Of a stretch of 64,000 nt of DNA, positions 18,815 to 26,187 are shown piece after piece; position 1 is the stretch's first letter, and the number at the start of each line of letters is the position of its first letter. Origin of the DNA: Bacteroidales bacterium (GTDB lineage Bacteria > Bacteroidota > Bacteroidia > Bacteroidales > WCHB1-69); contig JAEETJ010000015.1 of NCBI GenBank assembly GCA_016290295.1, positions 1 to 64,000 of the forward strand, given 5' to 3'. Below the pieces are notes generated by a model. That model searched no databases and was not told the origin of the DNA. It saw only the letters and a program-made list of their open reading frames with translations. Position numbers and translations under genes: made by a program.

Positions 18815-20371
18815 ATGAAGAAGAGTAAATTAGGTCTTGATTTTGAGAAAGTTGCGTCGGCAAAAAATTTGGCGAAAAGCATTGCCGACGATGTGCAGAA
18901 GTTTGTGGACATTTATACGACTGTCACCGTGGAGCGTACTTGTTGCCGTCTCATCGGCATCGACGGTATCGACAGCAATGAGGTTCCGCTTCCCAATGTC
19001 GTAGTGAATTCCATTCACGAAAAAGGTTTGCTGAACCAAGGCGCATTGTACTATATTGGCAACGCCATCATTGAGACAGGTCTTACCCCGCAACAGATAG
19101 CTGAGAAAATGGCTGTCAACGAACTGGATATCACTGCATTAAAACTGAACCCTCTTGACAAAATAAAAGCTGCCGTTGACCCCTACGTGCAGCAATGTAT
19201 TGCCCGTATCAAGAGCAATGTGGCTAAGCGAAATGAGTACCTGAACACTATCGGTGAGGGTCCCAAACCATACATCTATGTGATTGTGGCCACTGGTAAT
19301 ATTTATGAAGATGTGGTGCAGGCACAGGCTGCCGCCCGCCAGGGTGCCGATATTATCGCTGTGATCCGTACCACTGGTCAGAGCTTGCTCGACTATGTGC
19401 CTTACGGTGCCACTACTGAAGGTTTTGGCGGTACTTTCGCTACCCAGGAGAACTTCCGCATCATGCGTAAGGCCCTTGACGAAGTAGGCGAGGAAGTGGG
19501 TCGTTACATCCGTCTGTGCAATTATTGCTCAGGCCTCTGTATGCCCGAAATCGCTGCTATGGGTGCTCTCGAGCGCTTGGACGTGATGTTGAACGACGCT
19601 TTGTACGGCATATTGTTCCGCGATATCAACCCGCAGCGTACTTTGGTTGATCAATATTTCTCTCGTGTTATCAATGGCTTTGCTGGCGTTATCATTAATA
19701 CTGGTGAGGATAACTACCTGACTACAGCCGATGCTTACGAGCAGGCTCACACGGTGCTGGCTTCCGACCTCATTAATGAGCAGCTGGCTCTGCTGGCCGG
19801 TATGCCCGAAGAGCAAATGGGTCTGGGCCATGCTTTTGAGATGAATCCCGATTTGGAGAACGGTTATCTCTATGAGTTGGCGCAGGCACAGATGCTGCGT
19901 GAAATTTTCCCGAACGCCCCGTTGAAATATATGCCACCCACCAAGTTCATGACCGGCAATATCTTCAAGGGTGAGATTCAGGATGCCCTGTTCAACTCTA
20001 TCGCCATCTGGACCGGTCAGGGCTTGCAGCTGTTAGGCATGATTACCGAGGCTATCCATACGCCTTTCATGAGCGACCGTTACTTGGCTATCGAGAATGC
20101 CCGCTATATATTCAACAATATGAAGAACATCGGCGATGAGGTGGAATTCAAGGAAGGCGGTATCATTCGCCAGCGTGCGGCCAAGGTGCTCGACGATGCT
20201 CACAAATTGCTGGAAGACATGGTGAACGAAGGATTGTTCGAGGCACTGGAGAAGGGTATCTTCGCCGACATCAAGCGTAGCAAGACCGGTGGTAAAGGTC
20301 TGGCCGGTGTGGTGACTAAAGGCGAGAACTACTTCAACCCGTTTATTCCCTTGATGAAAGGACAGCGATAA
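18815..20371 (+). CDS. kamD: lysine 5,6-aminomutase, alpha subunit
   Basis: This is the large subunit of the adenosylcobalamin- and PLP-dependent enzyme that moves the terminal amino group of beta-lysine or D-lysine to the neighbouring carbon during anaerobic lysine fermentation in the cytoplasm. At 518 residues it has the expected length for KamD, and it is followed by a 263-residue beta subunit, which fits lysine 5,6-aminomutase rather than the single large OraE of ornithine aminomutase. Conserved stretches such as GQSLLDYVPYGATTEGFGGT and RLCNYCSGLCMPEIAAMGAL are intact. The ATG at 18815 starts with MKKSKLGLDFEKVASAK, a natural N-terminus for the family. A consensus promoter lies about 65 nt upstream. 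The gap to kamE is unusually long (209 nt) for two subunits of one complex. Confidence 0.93.
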   Translation: MKKSKLGLDFEKVASAKNLAKSIADDVQKFVDIYTTVTVERTCCRLIGIDGIDSNEVPLPNVVVNSIHEKGLLNQGALYYIGNAIIETGLTPQQIAEKMAVNELDITALKLNPLDKIKAAVDPYVQQCIARIKSNVAKRNEYLNTIGEGPKPYIYVIVATGNIYEDVVQAQAAARQGADIIAVIRTTGQSLLDYVPYGATTEGFGGTFATQENFRIMRKALDEVGEEVGRYIRLCNYCSGLCMPEIAAMGALERLDVMLNDALYGILFRDINPQRTLVDQYFSRVINGFAGVIINTGEDNYLTTADAYEQAHTVLASDLINEQLALLAGMPEEQMGLGHAFEMNPDLENGYLYELAQAQMLREIFPNAPLKYMPPTKFMTGNIFKGEIQDALFNSIAIWTGQGLQLLGMITEAIHTPFMSDRYLAIENARYIFNNMKNIGDEVEFKEGGIIRQRAAKVLDDAHKLLEDMVNEGLFEALEKGIFADIKRSKTGGKGLAGVVTKGENYFNPFIPLMKGQR

Positions 20372-20580
20372 GACGTGGAGACGGGAAGACGCTCACTACG
20401 TGAGCTCGGTAAGACATACACTAACGTGTACTCGTGGAGACGGTAAGACGATATCGTATAACCGAGCAAGCATAGCGAGCGACTCAACGAATGAGCGCAG
20501 CGAATGTTTCCCCGAGCGAACAAAGTGAGCGACTCGACGTAAAAACAAAACAACAACTTAAACAAATACAATAGAATAAC
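20372..20580. repeat. hairpin-mosaic spacer between kamD and kamE
   Basis: Small inverted repeats with 3-4-nt loops follow one another: GCTCAC-TAC-GTGAGC (20391-20405), TACAC-TAAC-GTGTA (20417-20430) and the palindrome ACGATATCGT (20448-20457). CTCGGT (20405-20410) can also pair with ACCGAG (20461-20466). The words GGTAAGAC and GAGCGAC recur. No protein is encoded. It is probably transcribed as part of the kam mRNA. Confidence 0.7.
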
Positions 20581-21372
20581 ATGAGCGGAGGATTATATTC
20601 AATGGAGGAAAAGGATTTTGACAAAACCCTTGACCTCACCAAAGTTAAACCGTACGGCGATACGATGAACGACGGCAAGACACAGATCAGTTTCACCTTG
20701 CCGGTGCCCTGTGGCGACGAAGCCATTGAGGCTGCTAAACAGCTGATGAAGAAGATGGGTTTCGAGAACCCGCTGGTAGTATATTTCAAGGAGCTGACCA
20801 AAGGCTTCACTTTTGTGAACTGCTATGGTTCATGCACCCACACGGTAGACTATACCACCATTCATGTGCCCAAGGTGGAATCCACAGTGATGGGCATGAA
20901 AGAGACGGACGAGTATATCCGTGAGCATGTGGGCCGCAAGATTGTTGCCATCGGCGCCAGTACCGGTACCGATGCCCATACCGTGGGTATCGACGCCATC
21001 ATGAATATGAAGGGCTATGCCGGCCACTACGGACTGGAGCGTTACGACATGTTCGAGACCTTGAACATGGGCAGCCAGGTGCCGAACGAGGATTTCATTG
21101 CCAAAGCTATAGAGATGAAAGCCGATGCCCTTTTGGTGTCGCAGACGGTGACCCAGAAGGATGTGCATATCAAGAATCTTACCGAGCTGGTGGAAATGCT
21201 GGAGGCCGAGGGCTTGCGCGACAAGGTCATCCTCGTATGTGGCGGTCCGCGTATTTCGCACGAGCTGGCCAAGGAGTTGGGTTATGACGCAGGCTTCGGC
21301 AGCACTTCGTATGCCGATGATGTGGCTTCTTATCTGGCTCAGGAAATGGCGAAAAGAATGCAAAACAAATAA
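20581..21372 (+). CDS. kamE: lysine 5,6-aminomutase, beta (cobalamin-binding) subunit
   Basis: This is the small subunit of lysine 5,6-aminomutase. It carries the base-off cobalamin motif D-x-H-x-x-G at residues 131-136 (DAHTVG). Lys144 in the sequence M-N-M-K-G falls exactly where the family's PLP-binding lysine is placed. The C-terminal half has the Rossmann-like B12-binding pattern (DALLVSQTVTQKD, VILVCGGPR, GFGSTSYADDVASYLA). The length of 263 residues is typical. It sits downstream of kamD and 22 nt before the CoA-transferase gene, so the three genes probably form one transcript despite the hairpin-rich spacer before this one. Confidence 0.94.
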   Translation: MSGGLYSMEEKDFDKTLDLTKVKPYGDTMNDGKTQISFTLPVPCGDEAIEAAKQLMKKMGFENPLVVYFKELTKGFTFVNCYGSCTHTVDYTTIHVPKVESTVMGMKETDEYIREHVGRKIVAIGASTGTDAHTVGIDAIMNMKGYAGHYGLERYDMFETLNMGSQVPNEDFIAKAIEMKADALLVSQTVTQKDVHIKNLTELVEMLEAEGLRDKVILVCGGPRISHELAKELGYDAGFGSTSYADDVASYLAQEMAKRMQNK

Positions 21373-21394
21373 TCAATTATAAAAACTCAATATC

Positions 21395-22054
21395 ATGGAA
21401 AAAAACGAAATCAGAGAAGTTATTGCCAAGAGAGTGGCCAAAGAACTTCACGATGGCGATGTTGTTAACTTGGGTATCGGTCTGCCGACCATGGTTCCTA
21501 ACTATTTGCCCGAAGGTGTGCATCTTACTCTTCAGACTGAGAATGGTATGATGGGTATGGGTCCCACTCCCGAAGCCGGCAAGGAAGACCCCAACCTCAT
21601 TAACGCAGGTGGTGGTTACATCACGGCCCAGCCTGGTGCCGCCAGCTTCAGCAGTGCCGACTCTTTCGTCATTATCCGTGGCGGCCATGTGGATGCTACC
21701 ATCCTCGGTGCCATGCAGGTGGACGAACAGGGCGACTTGGCCAACTGGATGATTCCTGGCAAACTGACCCCCGGTATGGGTGGTGCTATGGATCTGCTGA
21801 TTGGTGCCAAGAGAGTGATTCTGGCTATGGAGCACACAGCAAAAGGTAATCCCAAAATTTTGAAGAAATGCACCCTGCCATTGACCGCCAAAGGTCAGGT
21901 GAACCTTATTGTGACCGAAATGGGCGTGATGGAAGTCACTCCCAAAGGCATTGTGCTGAAGGAAATCCATCCCGAATTCACGGTTGATCAGGTGAAGGCC
22001 GCTACCGAAGCCGACCTCATTATCGCCGATGACCTGAAACCCATGGATATCTAA
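21395..22054 (+). CDS. atoA: 3-oxoacid/butyrate-acetoacetate CoA-transferase, subunit B
   Basis: This is the beta subunit of a class I CoA-transferase, which moves CoA between acetoacetate or butyrate and short-chain acids. The active-site glutamate is Glu49 in TENGMMGMGP, and the GIGLPTMVPNYLP motif precedes it. At 219 residues it has the usual subunit B length. In lysine fermentation this enzyme acts near the end of the pathway that begins with KamDE, which explains its position. The partner alpha subunit (atoD) is not in the window, so either it lies elsewhere or this subunit pairs with a distant gene. The substrate cannot be told from sequence. Confidence 0.85.
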   Translation: MEKNEIREVIAKRVAKELHDGDVVNLGIGLPTMVPNYLPEGVHLTLQTENGMMGMGPTPEAGKEDPNLINAGGGYITAQPGAASFSSADSFVIIRGGHVDATILGAMQVDEQGDLANWMIPGKLTPGMGGAMDLLIGAKRVILAMEHTAKGNPKILKKCTLPLTAKGQVNLIVTEMGVMEVTPKGIVLKEIHPEFTVDQVKAATEADLIIADDLKPMDI

Positions 22055-22061
22055 AAGTATC

Positions 22062-22163
22062 CACCTGCGTACTCGCAGATGTGAAAAAAGGCAACGTATC
22101 CATCTGCGTCCCCGCAGATGGGAAGAATATGGAAAATGTAACCGTCTGCGTCCTCGCAGATGG
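22062..22163. repeat. array of three related hairpins after the kam operon
   Basis: Three copies of a CCRYCTGCG/CGCAGATGG stem with TACT, TCCC and TCCT loops lie at 22062-22081, 22100-22121 and 22142-22163. The middle copy is a perfect 9-bp stem; the outer two carry one mismatch or wobble. The core CTGCGTCC also occurs in the 47-bp repeat just downstream. Confidence 0.8.
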
Positions 22164-22178
22164 AATAAAAGAATGTAG

Positions 22179-22205
22179 GGCTGTCACATGGTGGCAGCCT
22201 TTTTT
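22179..22205 (+). terminator. intrinsic terminator of the kam operon
   Basis: A nine-pair stem GGCTGTCAC/GTGGCAGCC (one G-U) with loop ATG is followed by six T. It lies after the three-hairpin array and before the efflux locus. Confidence 0.85.
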
Positions 22206-22239
22206 ACATGTAGGCGACTGCGTCCCGCAGTCGCTATTT
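22193..22239. repeat. 47-bp dispersed repeat, copy 1 (terminator arm plus hairpin)
   Basis: It matches 36710-36756 exactly. It comprises the descending arm and T-tract of the terminator, ACATGTAG, and a perfect hairpin (22214-22234: stem GCGACTGCG, loop TCC), then CTATTT. In both places it ends a plus-strand operon. Confidence 0.85.
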
Positions 22240-22357
22240 GACACGCACGGCCGTGCATATCTACTGTAAAATATTCTTACAAGGGTGTAATGTTTTTTTA
22301 CACTATAAAGCCTGCTGATTTTATTCAGTAGGTTGATAATCAGTGCTTTCATTTCTT

Positions 22358-22372
22358 TGGCACGGTTTTTGG
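22358..22372 (+). promoter_or_regulatory. sigma-54 (-24/-12) promoter before tolC
   Basis: TGGCACG (22358-22364), four bases, then TTGG (22369-22372) fits the sigma-54 consensus TGGCACGnnnnTTGC except for the last base. It lies about 30 nt upstream of the tolC-like start. The same locus encodes a sigma-54 activator at 34.5 kb. Confidence 0.7.
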
Positions 22373-22403
22373 ATTCCATTCTGTGTATTCAATAGAAAAA
22401 AGA

Positions 22404-23786
22404 ATGAAAAAGAGCCTGCTTTTCTTGTTGGTGATACTGAATTGCACTGCGGCAGTTGTAAATGCCCAAAAGGACACAGTGGTGATGAGTCTGAGGGATT
22501 GCATGGGCTACGCCATTAGCCATTCCGCCAAAATGAGAATACAGGAGGCCAACAACCGCGATGCGCAAATCAGCCGTAGGGATGCTATCTTGATGGCTTT
22601 CACCCCGTCGGTGAGCGCAGGCAGCTATGCCTATTCGAATTTTGGCCGCTCAATTGACCCTGAAACCAACACTTACAGTCAGATCGCCTCGTTTCACAAT
22701 GGCTACAGTGTCTCAGCTGGCATTGGTATTTTCAATGGATTCCAGGCTGTGAACAATATCAAGATAGCCAAAACCGCCCAGCGGATGTCGATGACCCAAA
22801 CCCAGCTGCTGGAAGACGAGATATGTTTAGCCACGATGGAAGCCTATTGCAATGTAGTGTATTATGCGGAGCTTAAGAAGGTGTTGATGTCGCAGCTCAA
22901 CACAGCTGAGAGTTGGTTACGTCTGGCGGAGCGACAGGAGCAGTTGGGGCAGAAATCGCATACGGATGTATTGCAGTTGCAGGCCGACCTGGCCAAGTGC
23001 CAGTATAGGCTGACCAGTTGTCAGAATATGCTTGATAATGCTATTATTACCCTGAAGGATATAATGCTATGGCCTTTGGATGAACCTCTGGAACTGGAAG
23101 ATACCAAAGGGTTGACGCTGTTCTCTTCGTTGAATGAGCAGAATGCCCCGTCAAATGTCAGCGATCTGATTGCGTATGCCCAAAAGCACAACGGGAAGGC
23201 CTTGGTGGCTGACGACAGACTGAGACAGGCACGCATCGCCCTCAAGACTGCCCGATGGCAGTATGCGCCCTCGCTTTCGCTGAGCGGTGGATGGAGCACC
23301 AGTTTCTTTACTTATCCTGGCCAAAAAGGCTATACGCCTATGCCATTTTCAGACCAGATCAAAAACAACAGTGGCGAATATATTCAGTTGTCGCTCAGCA
23401 TACCCATTTTCAATCATCTTTCGGTGGCATCAAATATTGCGAGAAAGAAGAGCGAGTTGGATAGGGTGTCGGCAGAACGCGAGCAGAGTTTGCGGGAGAT
23501 AGAGGCTGAGGTGACAAGGGCTGTGGCCGATCGCAATGGGGCGGCTGACGCCATGAAGCAGGCACAGGTGTATGCGATGATGCAGTACGAGGTGCTGGAA
23601 CTCAACAACAGGCAGCTGGAGTTAGGGGTGGTATCACCGGTGGATTACAGGATTGTTGCCGACAACAGCCTAAACGCCGCTGCCGAATACCTCAGTGCGC
23701 AACTGCAATACTTTATCAAAAGCAGCGTCGTGAGATATTATGCGGGAGAGAGATACAGTGACCAGGGGTTAGGGGTCAGTGATTAG
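22404..23786 (+). CDS. TolC-family outer membrane efflux protein
   Basis: This is the outer membrane channel of a tripartite exporter. The chosen ATG at 22404 opens directly with a signal peptide (KKSLLFLLVILN...VVNA-Q); the seven codons upstream in frame would bury it. The mature part is about 440 residues with long helical segments rich in Q, A and E and the two-fold TolC pattern (SLRDCMGYAISHS near the start, AEVTRAVADRNGAADAMKQA near residue 375). The order TolC, membrane-fusion protein, ATPase, permeases is the standard efflux arrangement. A sigma-54-type promoter lies just upstream. The substrate is unknown. Confidence 0.88.
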   Translation: MKKSLLFLLVILNCTAAVVNAQKDTVVMSLRDCMGYAISHSAKMRIQEANNRDAQISRRDAILMAFTPSVSAGSYAYSNFGRSIDPETNTYSQIASFHNGYSVSAGIGIFNGFQAVNNIKIAKTAQRMSMTQTQLLEDEICLATMEAYCNVVYYAELKKVLMSQLNTAESWLRLAERQEQLGQKSHTDVLQLQADLAKCQYRLTSCQNMLDNAIITLKDIMLWPLDEPLELEDTKGLTLFSSLNEQNAPSNVSDLIAYAQKHNGKALVADDRLRQARIALKTARWQYAPSLSLSGGWSTSFFTYPGQKGYTPMPFSDQIKNNSGEYIQLSLSIPIFNHLSVASNIARKKSELDRVSAEREQSLREIEAEVTRAVADRNGAADAMKQAQVYAMMQYEVLELNNRQLELGVVSPVDYRIVADNSLNAAAEYLSAQLQYFIKSSVVRYYAGERYSDQGLGVSD

Positions 23787-24010
23787 GTTTTAGGGATTAG
23801 GTGTTAGGTTATAAGGATATATAGGTGGGATGTGCCCGTGGGGCAGGGTAGAACCGTAAATACGGTTCGAAATTGTAGGGACGCGATTTATCGCGTCCGT
23901 GAAAGGGGAGGTAGTGACGAAGGTATAATTCAACACTAATCCCTATTCACTAACTCCTGATCCTTAATTAATTGGCACATTAGCACATTGATAATTAGCA
24001 CATTAAAAAT
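23787..24010. repeat. hairpin-bearing spacer between tolC and hlyD genes
   Basis: Three consecutive unrelated hairpins occur: TGCCC-GTG-GGGCA (about 23833-23845), GAACCGTA-AA-TACGGTTC (23851-23868) and GGACGCGA-TTTA-TCGCGTCC (23879-23898). TTAGGNNTTAGG words lie upstream. Downstream a TTAGCACATT word repeats, a word also found at the end of the 47.2-kb gene. Confidence 0.7.
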
Positions 24011-25267
24011 ATGGATAGACAGATAGAACAGAAAAAAGGAATTAGAAAGGTTTTCTCGAAGAAGGCACTGCCTTATTGGGGTGGGGCACTGCTTTTGCTT
24101 TTCATTGGCTGGCTGGTGTTCAGGGACAATTCCAAGAAACTGCGTGCTCAAGTGGAAAATATTACCATCAATGCCGTGACCCAAGGCCAGTTTAATGACT
24201 ATATCCGTATCAGCGGTCAGGTGGTGCCGATGACCACCATCCAACTCAGCCCCATGGAGGGCGGGGTGGTGCAGAAGATTGTCACCGAGGAAGGCAGCTA
24301 TGTGCATGAGGGAGATGTCATTCTGGTGTTGAGCAACGAGACCTTGGATATGCAGATTCTGAATGCCGAAGCGGATTTGGCGGAGAAGGAGAATATACTG
24401 CGCAACACCATGATACAAATGGAACAGCAGAAGCTGAACTTGCAACAAGAGAAGCTGCAATTGCAGATGGAAGTGCGGCGTAAGAAAAGGACTTACGACA
24501 GCCAGAAGGCATTGTTTAACGAAGGACTAATAGCCAGCGAAACCTGGCTGCAGGCCGACGAGGAATACCAGTTGGCGTTAGATAGGCTGAAACTGGTGGA
24601 GAACCGTGCCAAGCAGGACAGTCTGTACCGCTCGGTGGAGATCAGGCAGATGCAAGAGAGCTTGGAAAACATGCGTCTCAACATGCAGATGATTCGCAAG
24701 CGCAAGGACAATCTGAGTATCAAGGCACCTATTGATGGCGAGTTGGGTTTGCTGGATGTGGAGTTGGGACAGGCGGTGGCTGCCGGCACCAAGATAGGAC
24801 AAATCAACAATATGGAGAGCTATAAGATTGAGGCAAAGATAGATGAGCATTATATCGACAGGGTTACCGCAGGTCTGGAAGCCAGTTTTGAGCGACAGGG
24901 TGAGCGGCACAGTTTGCATATCCGCAAGGTCTATCCGGAGGTGCGCGAGGGCAAGTTCAAGGCGGACTTCAAATTTTCGGGCGAACAGCCTGAAAACATT
25001 CGCACAGGACAGACTTTTTACTTAAATTTGCAGCTCGGTCAGCCCATCGAGGCAATACTGATACCCCGCGGAGCGTTCTATCAGAAAACCGGTGGAAAGT
25101 GGATCTATGTGGTGTCGGCAGACGGGAAGCAGGCCGTGAAACGGGAGATTCGCATCGGCCGCCAGAACCCGCAGTACTACGAGGTGCTGGAAGGTTTGGA
25201 GCCGGGAGAAAAAGTGATTGCCTCGTCGTACGACAACTTCGGAGAGAGCGATGTGCTGGTATTTTAA
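24011..25267 (+). CDS. HlyD-type membrane fusion (periplasmic adaptor) protein
   Basis: This adaptor links an inner-membrane ABC transporter to TolC. It has a short cytoplasmic N-terminus, one transmembrane segment (about residues 24-41, GGALLLLFIGWLVF), a first half-lipoyl/barrel region with PMEGGVVQKIVTEEGSYVHEGD, a long coiled-coil hairpin rich in Q, E, K and L (about 115-225), a second lipoyl half beginning at LSIKAPIDGELG, and a beta-barrel ending in GLEPGEKVI. The 418-residue length is normal. It follows tolC and precedes the ATPase and permeases, as expected for a MacA-like adaptor. Confidence 0.9.
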   Translation: MDRQIEQKKGIRKVFSKKALPYWGGALLLLFIGWLVFRDNSKKLRAQVENITINAVTQGQFNDYIRISGQVVPMTTIQLSPMEGGVVQKIVTEEGSYVHEGDVILVLSNETLDMQILNAEADLAEKENILRNTMIQMEQQKLNLQQEKLQLQMEVRRKKRTYDSQKALFNEGLIASETWLQADEEYQLALDRLKLVENRAKQDSLYRSVEIRQMQESLENMRLNMQMIRKRKDNLSIKAPIDGELGLLDVELGQAVAAGTKIGQINNMESYKIEAKIDEHYIDRVTAGLEASFERQGERHSLHIRKVYPEVREGKFKADFKFSGEQPENIRTGQTFYLNLQLGQPIEAILIPRGAFYQKTGGKWIYVVSADGKQAVKREIRIGRQNPQYYEVLEGLEPGEKVIASSYDNFGESDVLVF

Positions 25268-25280
25268 TATTTTATATCTT

Positions 25281-25295
25281 TGGCATGAAATATGC
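25281..25295 (+). promoter_or_regulatory. second sigma-54 (-24/-12) promoter, before the ABC genes
   Basis: TGGCATG (25281-25287), four bases, then ATGC (25292-25295) has the exact GG-to-GC spacing of sigma-54 promoters and is preceded by TT. It would start transcription near 25307, with a ~195-nt leader before the ATPase gene. Confidence 0.6.
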
Positions 25296-25385
25296 ATGTT
25301 CTTGATGATAAATAGATACAAAATTCCAATTGTTAGCGCATTTGATGCGTCCTACAAAACGATAGACCATATAAAGATGAAAATT

Positions 25386-25480
25386 ATCTTCCCTGAGCGG
25401 CCTCGGAGAGGCAAGACGCACGAAGTGCAATTAACCCCACATAAGTGCAGCGTAATGTGTGGCGTAATGTGTGGCGTATA
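25386..25480. repeat. hairpin-mosaic stretch in the leader of the ABC genes
   Basis: It contains GCCTC-GGA-GAGGC and GCAC-GAA-GTGC triloop hairpins, linked by AAGAC as in the kamD-kamE spacer, then a 12-bp word GCGTAATGTGTG repeated directly at 25450-25461 and 25462-25473. It falls within the leader predicted from the second sigma-54 promoter. Confidence 0.65.
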
Positions 25481-25502
25481 AAAACATCAAAATTCCTTAG
25501 AT

Positions 25503-26183
25503 ATGATCAAAGTGCAAAACCTTAGCAAAATCTTCCGCACGGAAGACATCGAGACCCTCGCGTTGGACGGGGTGTCATTTGAAATTCAAGACGGCGAGTT
25601 CGTCGCCGTCATGGGACCGTCGGGCTGCGGCAAATCTACACTGCTCAACATTTTAGGACTGCTTGACAACCCCACAGAGGGCAACTACGAGCTGCTCGGA
25701 CAGCAGGTGGGCGAACTGAAAGAGAAGGCTCGCACCAAGTTCCGCAAGGGCAACATCGGCTTCGTGTTCCAAAGCTTCAACCTCATCGACGAGCTGAACG
25801 TCTATGAGAACATCGAGCTACCGCTGCGCTACCTGAACATCAGCGCCACGGAGCGCAAGGAGCGGGTCACGGCCATGATGAAGCGAATGGCCATCACCCA
25901 CAGGGCCAAGCACTTCCCACAGCAGCTCTCGGGCGGACAGCAGCAGCGTGTCGCCATCGCCCGCGCCGTGGTGGCCAACCCCAAGCTCATCCTCGCCGAC
26001 GAGCCCACCGGCAACCTCGACAGCAAAAACGGCAAGGAGGTGATGGACCTGCTCACCGAGTTGCACAAGGAGGGCACCACCATCGTGATGGTCACCCACT
26101 CGCAGCGCGACGCGGGCTATGCCGACCGCATCATCAACCTCTTCGACGGCCGCATTGTCGAGGATGTATTGCCGGAATTGTAG
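25503..26183 (+). CDS. ABC transporter ATP-binding protein (LolD/MacB type)
   Basis: This is the cytoplasmic ATPase that powers the neighbouring FtsX-type permeases. The Walker A motif GPSGCGKST is at residues 38-46, the Q-loop in VFQSFNLIDE, the signature LSGGQQQR at about 140-147, Walker B LILADEPTGNLD at about 160-171, and the switch histidine in MVTHS at about 197. At 226 residues it is a stand-alone ATPase, unlike MacB in which the ATPase is fused to the permease. The first permease starts 4 nt after its stop, which suggests translational coupling. Confidence 0.93.
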   Translation: MIKVQNLSKIFRTEDIETLALDGVSFEIQDGEFVAVMGPSGCGKSTLLNILGLLDNPTEGNYELLGQQVGELKEKARTKFRKGNIGFVFQSFNLIDELNVYENIELPLRYLNISATERKERVTAMMKRMAITHRAKHFPQQLSGGQQQRVAIARAVVANPKLILADEPTGNLDSKNGKEVMDLLTELHKEGTTIVMVTHSQRDAGYADRIINLFDGRIVEDVLPEL

Positions 26184-26187
26184 TGTT

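Noticed and set aside
20329..20810. Minus-strand frames across the kamD-kamE spacer
   Set aside because: Antisense to kam genes and made of hairpin repeats; no support as genes.
22062..22163. Three regularly spaced hairpins considered as a CRISPR array
   Set aside because: Repeats are only ~22 bp, spacing is ~20 bp, there are three units and no cas genes; this is a hairpin repeat.
23985..24005. TTGGCAC match as a third sigma-54 promoter before the hlyD-type gene
   Set aside because: TGGCACA is not followed by TTGC at the required spacing; the match is part of the TTAGCACATT repeat.
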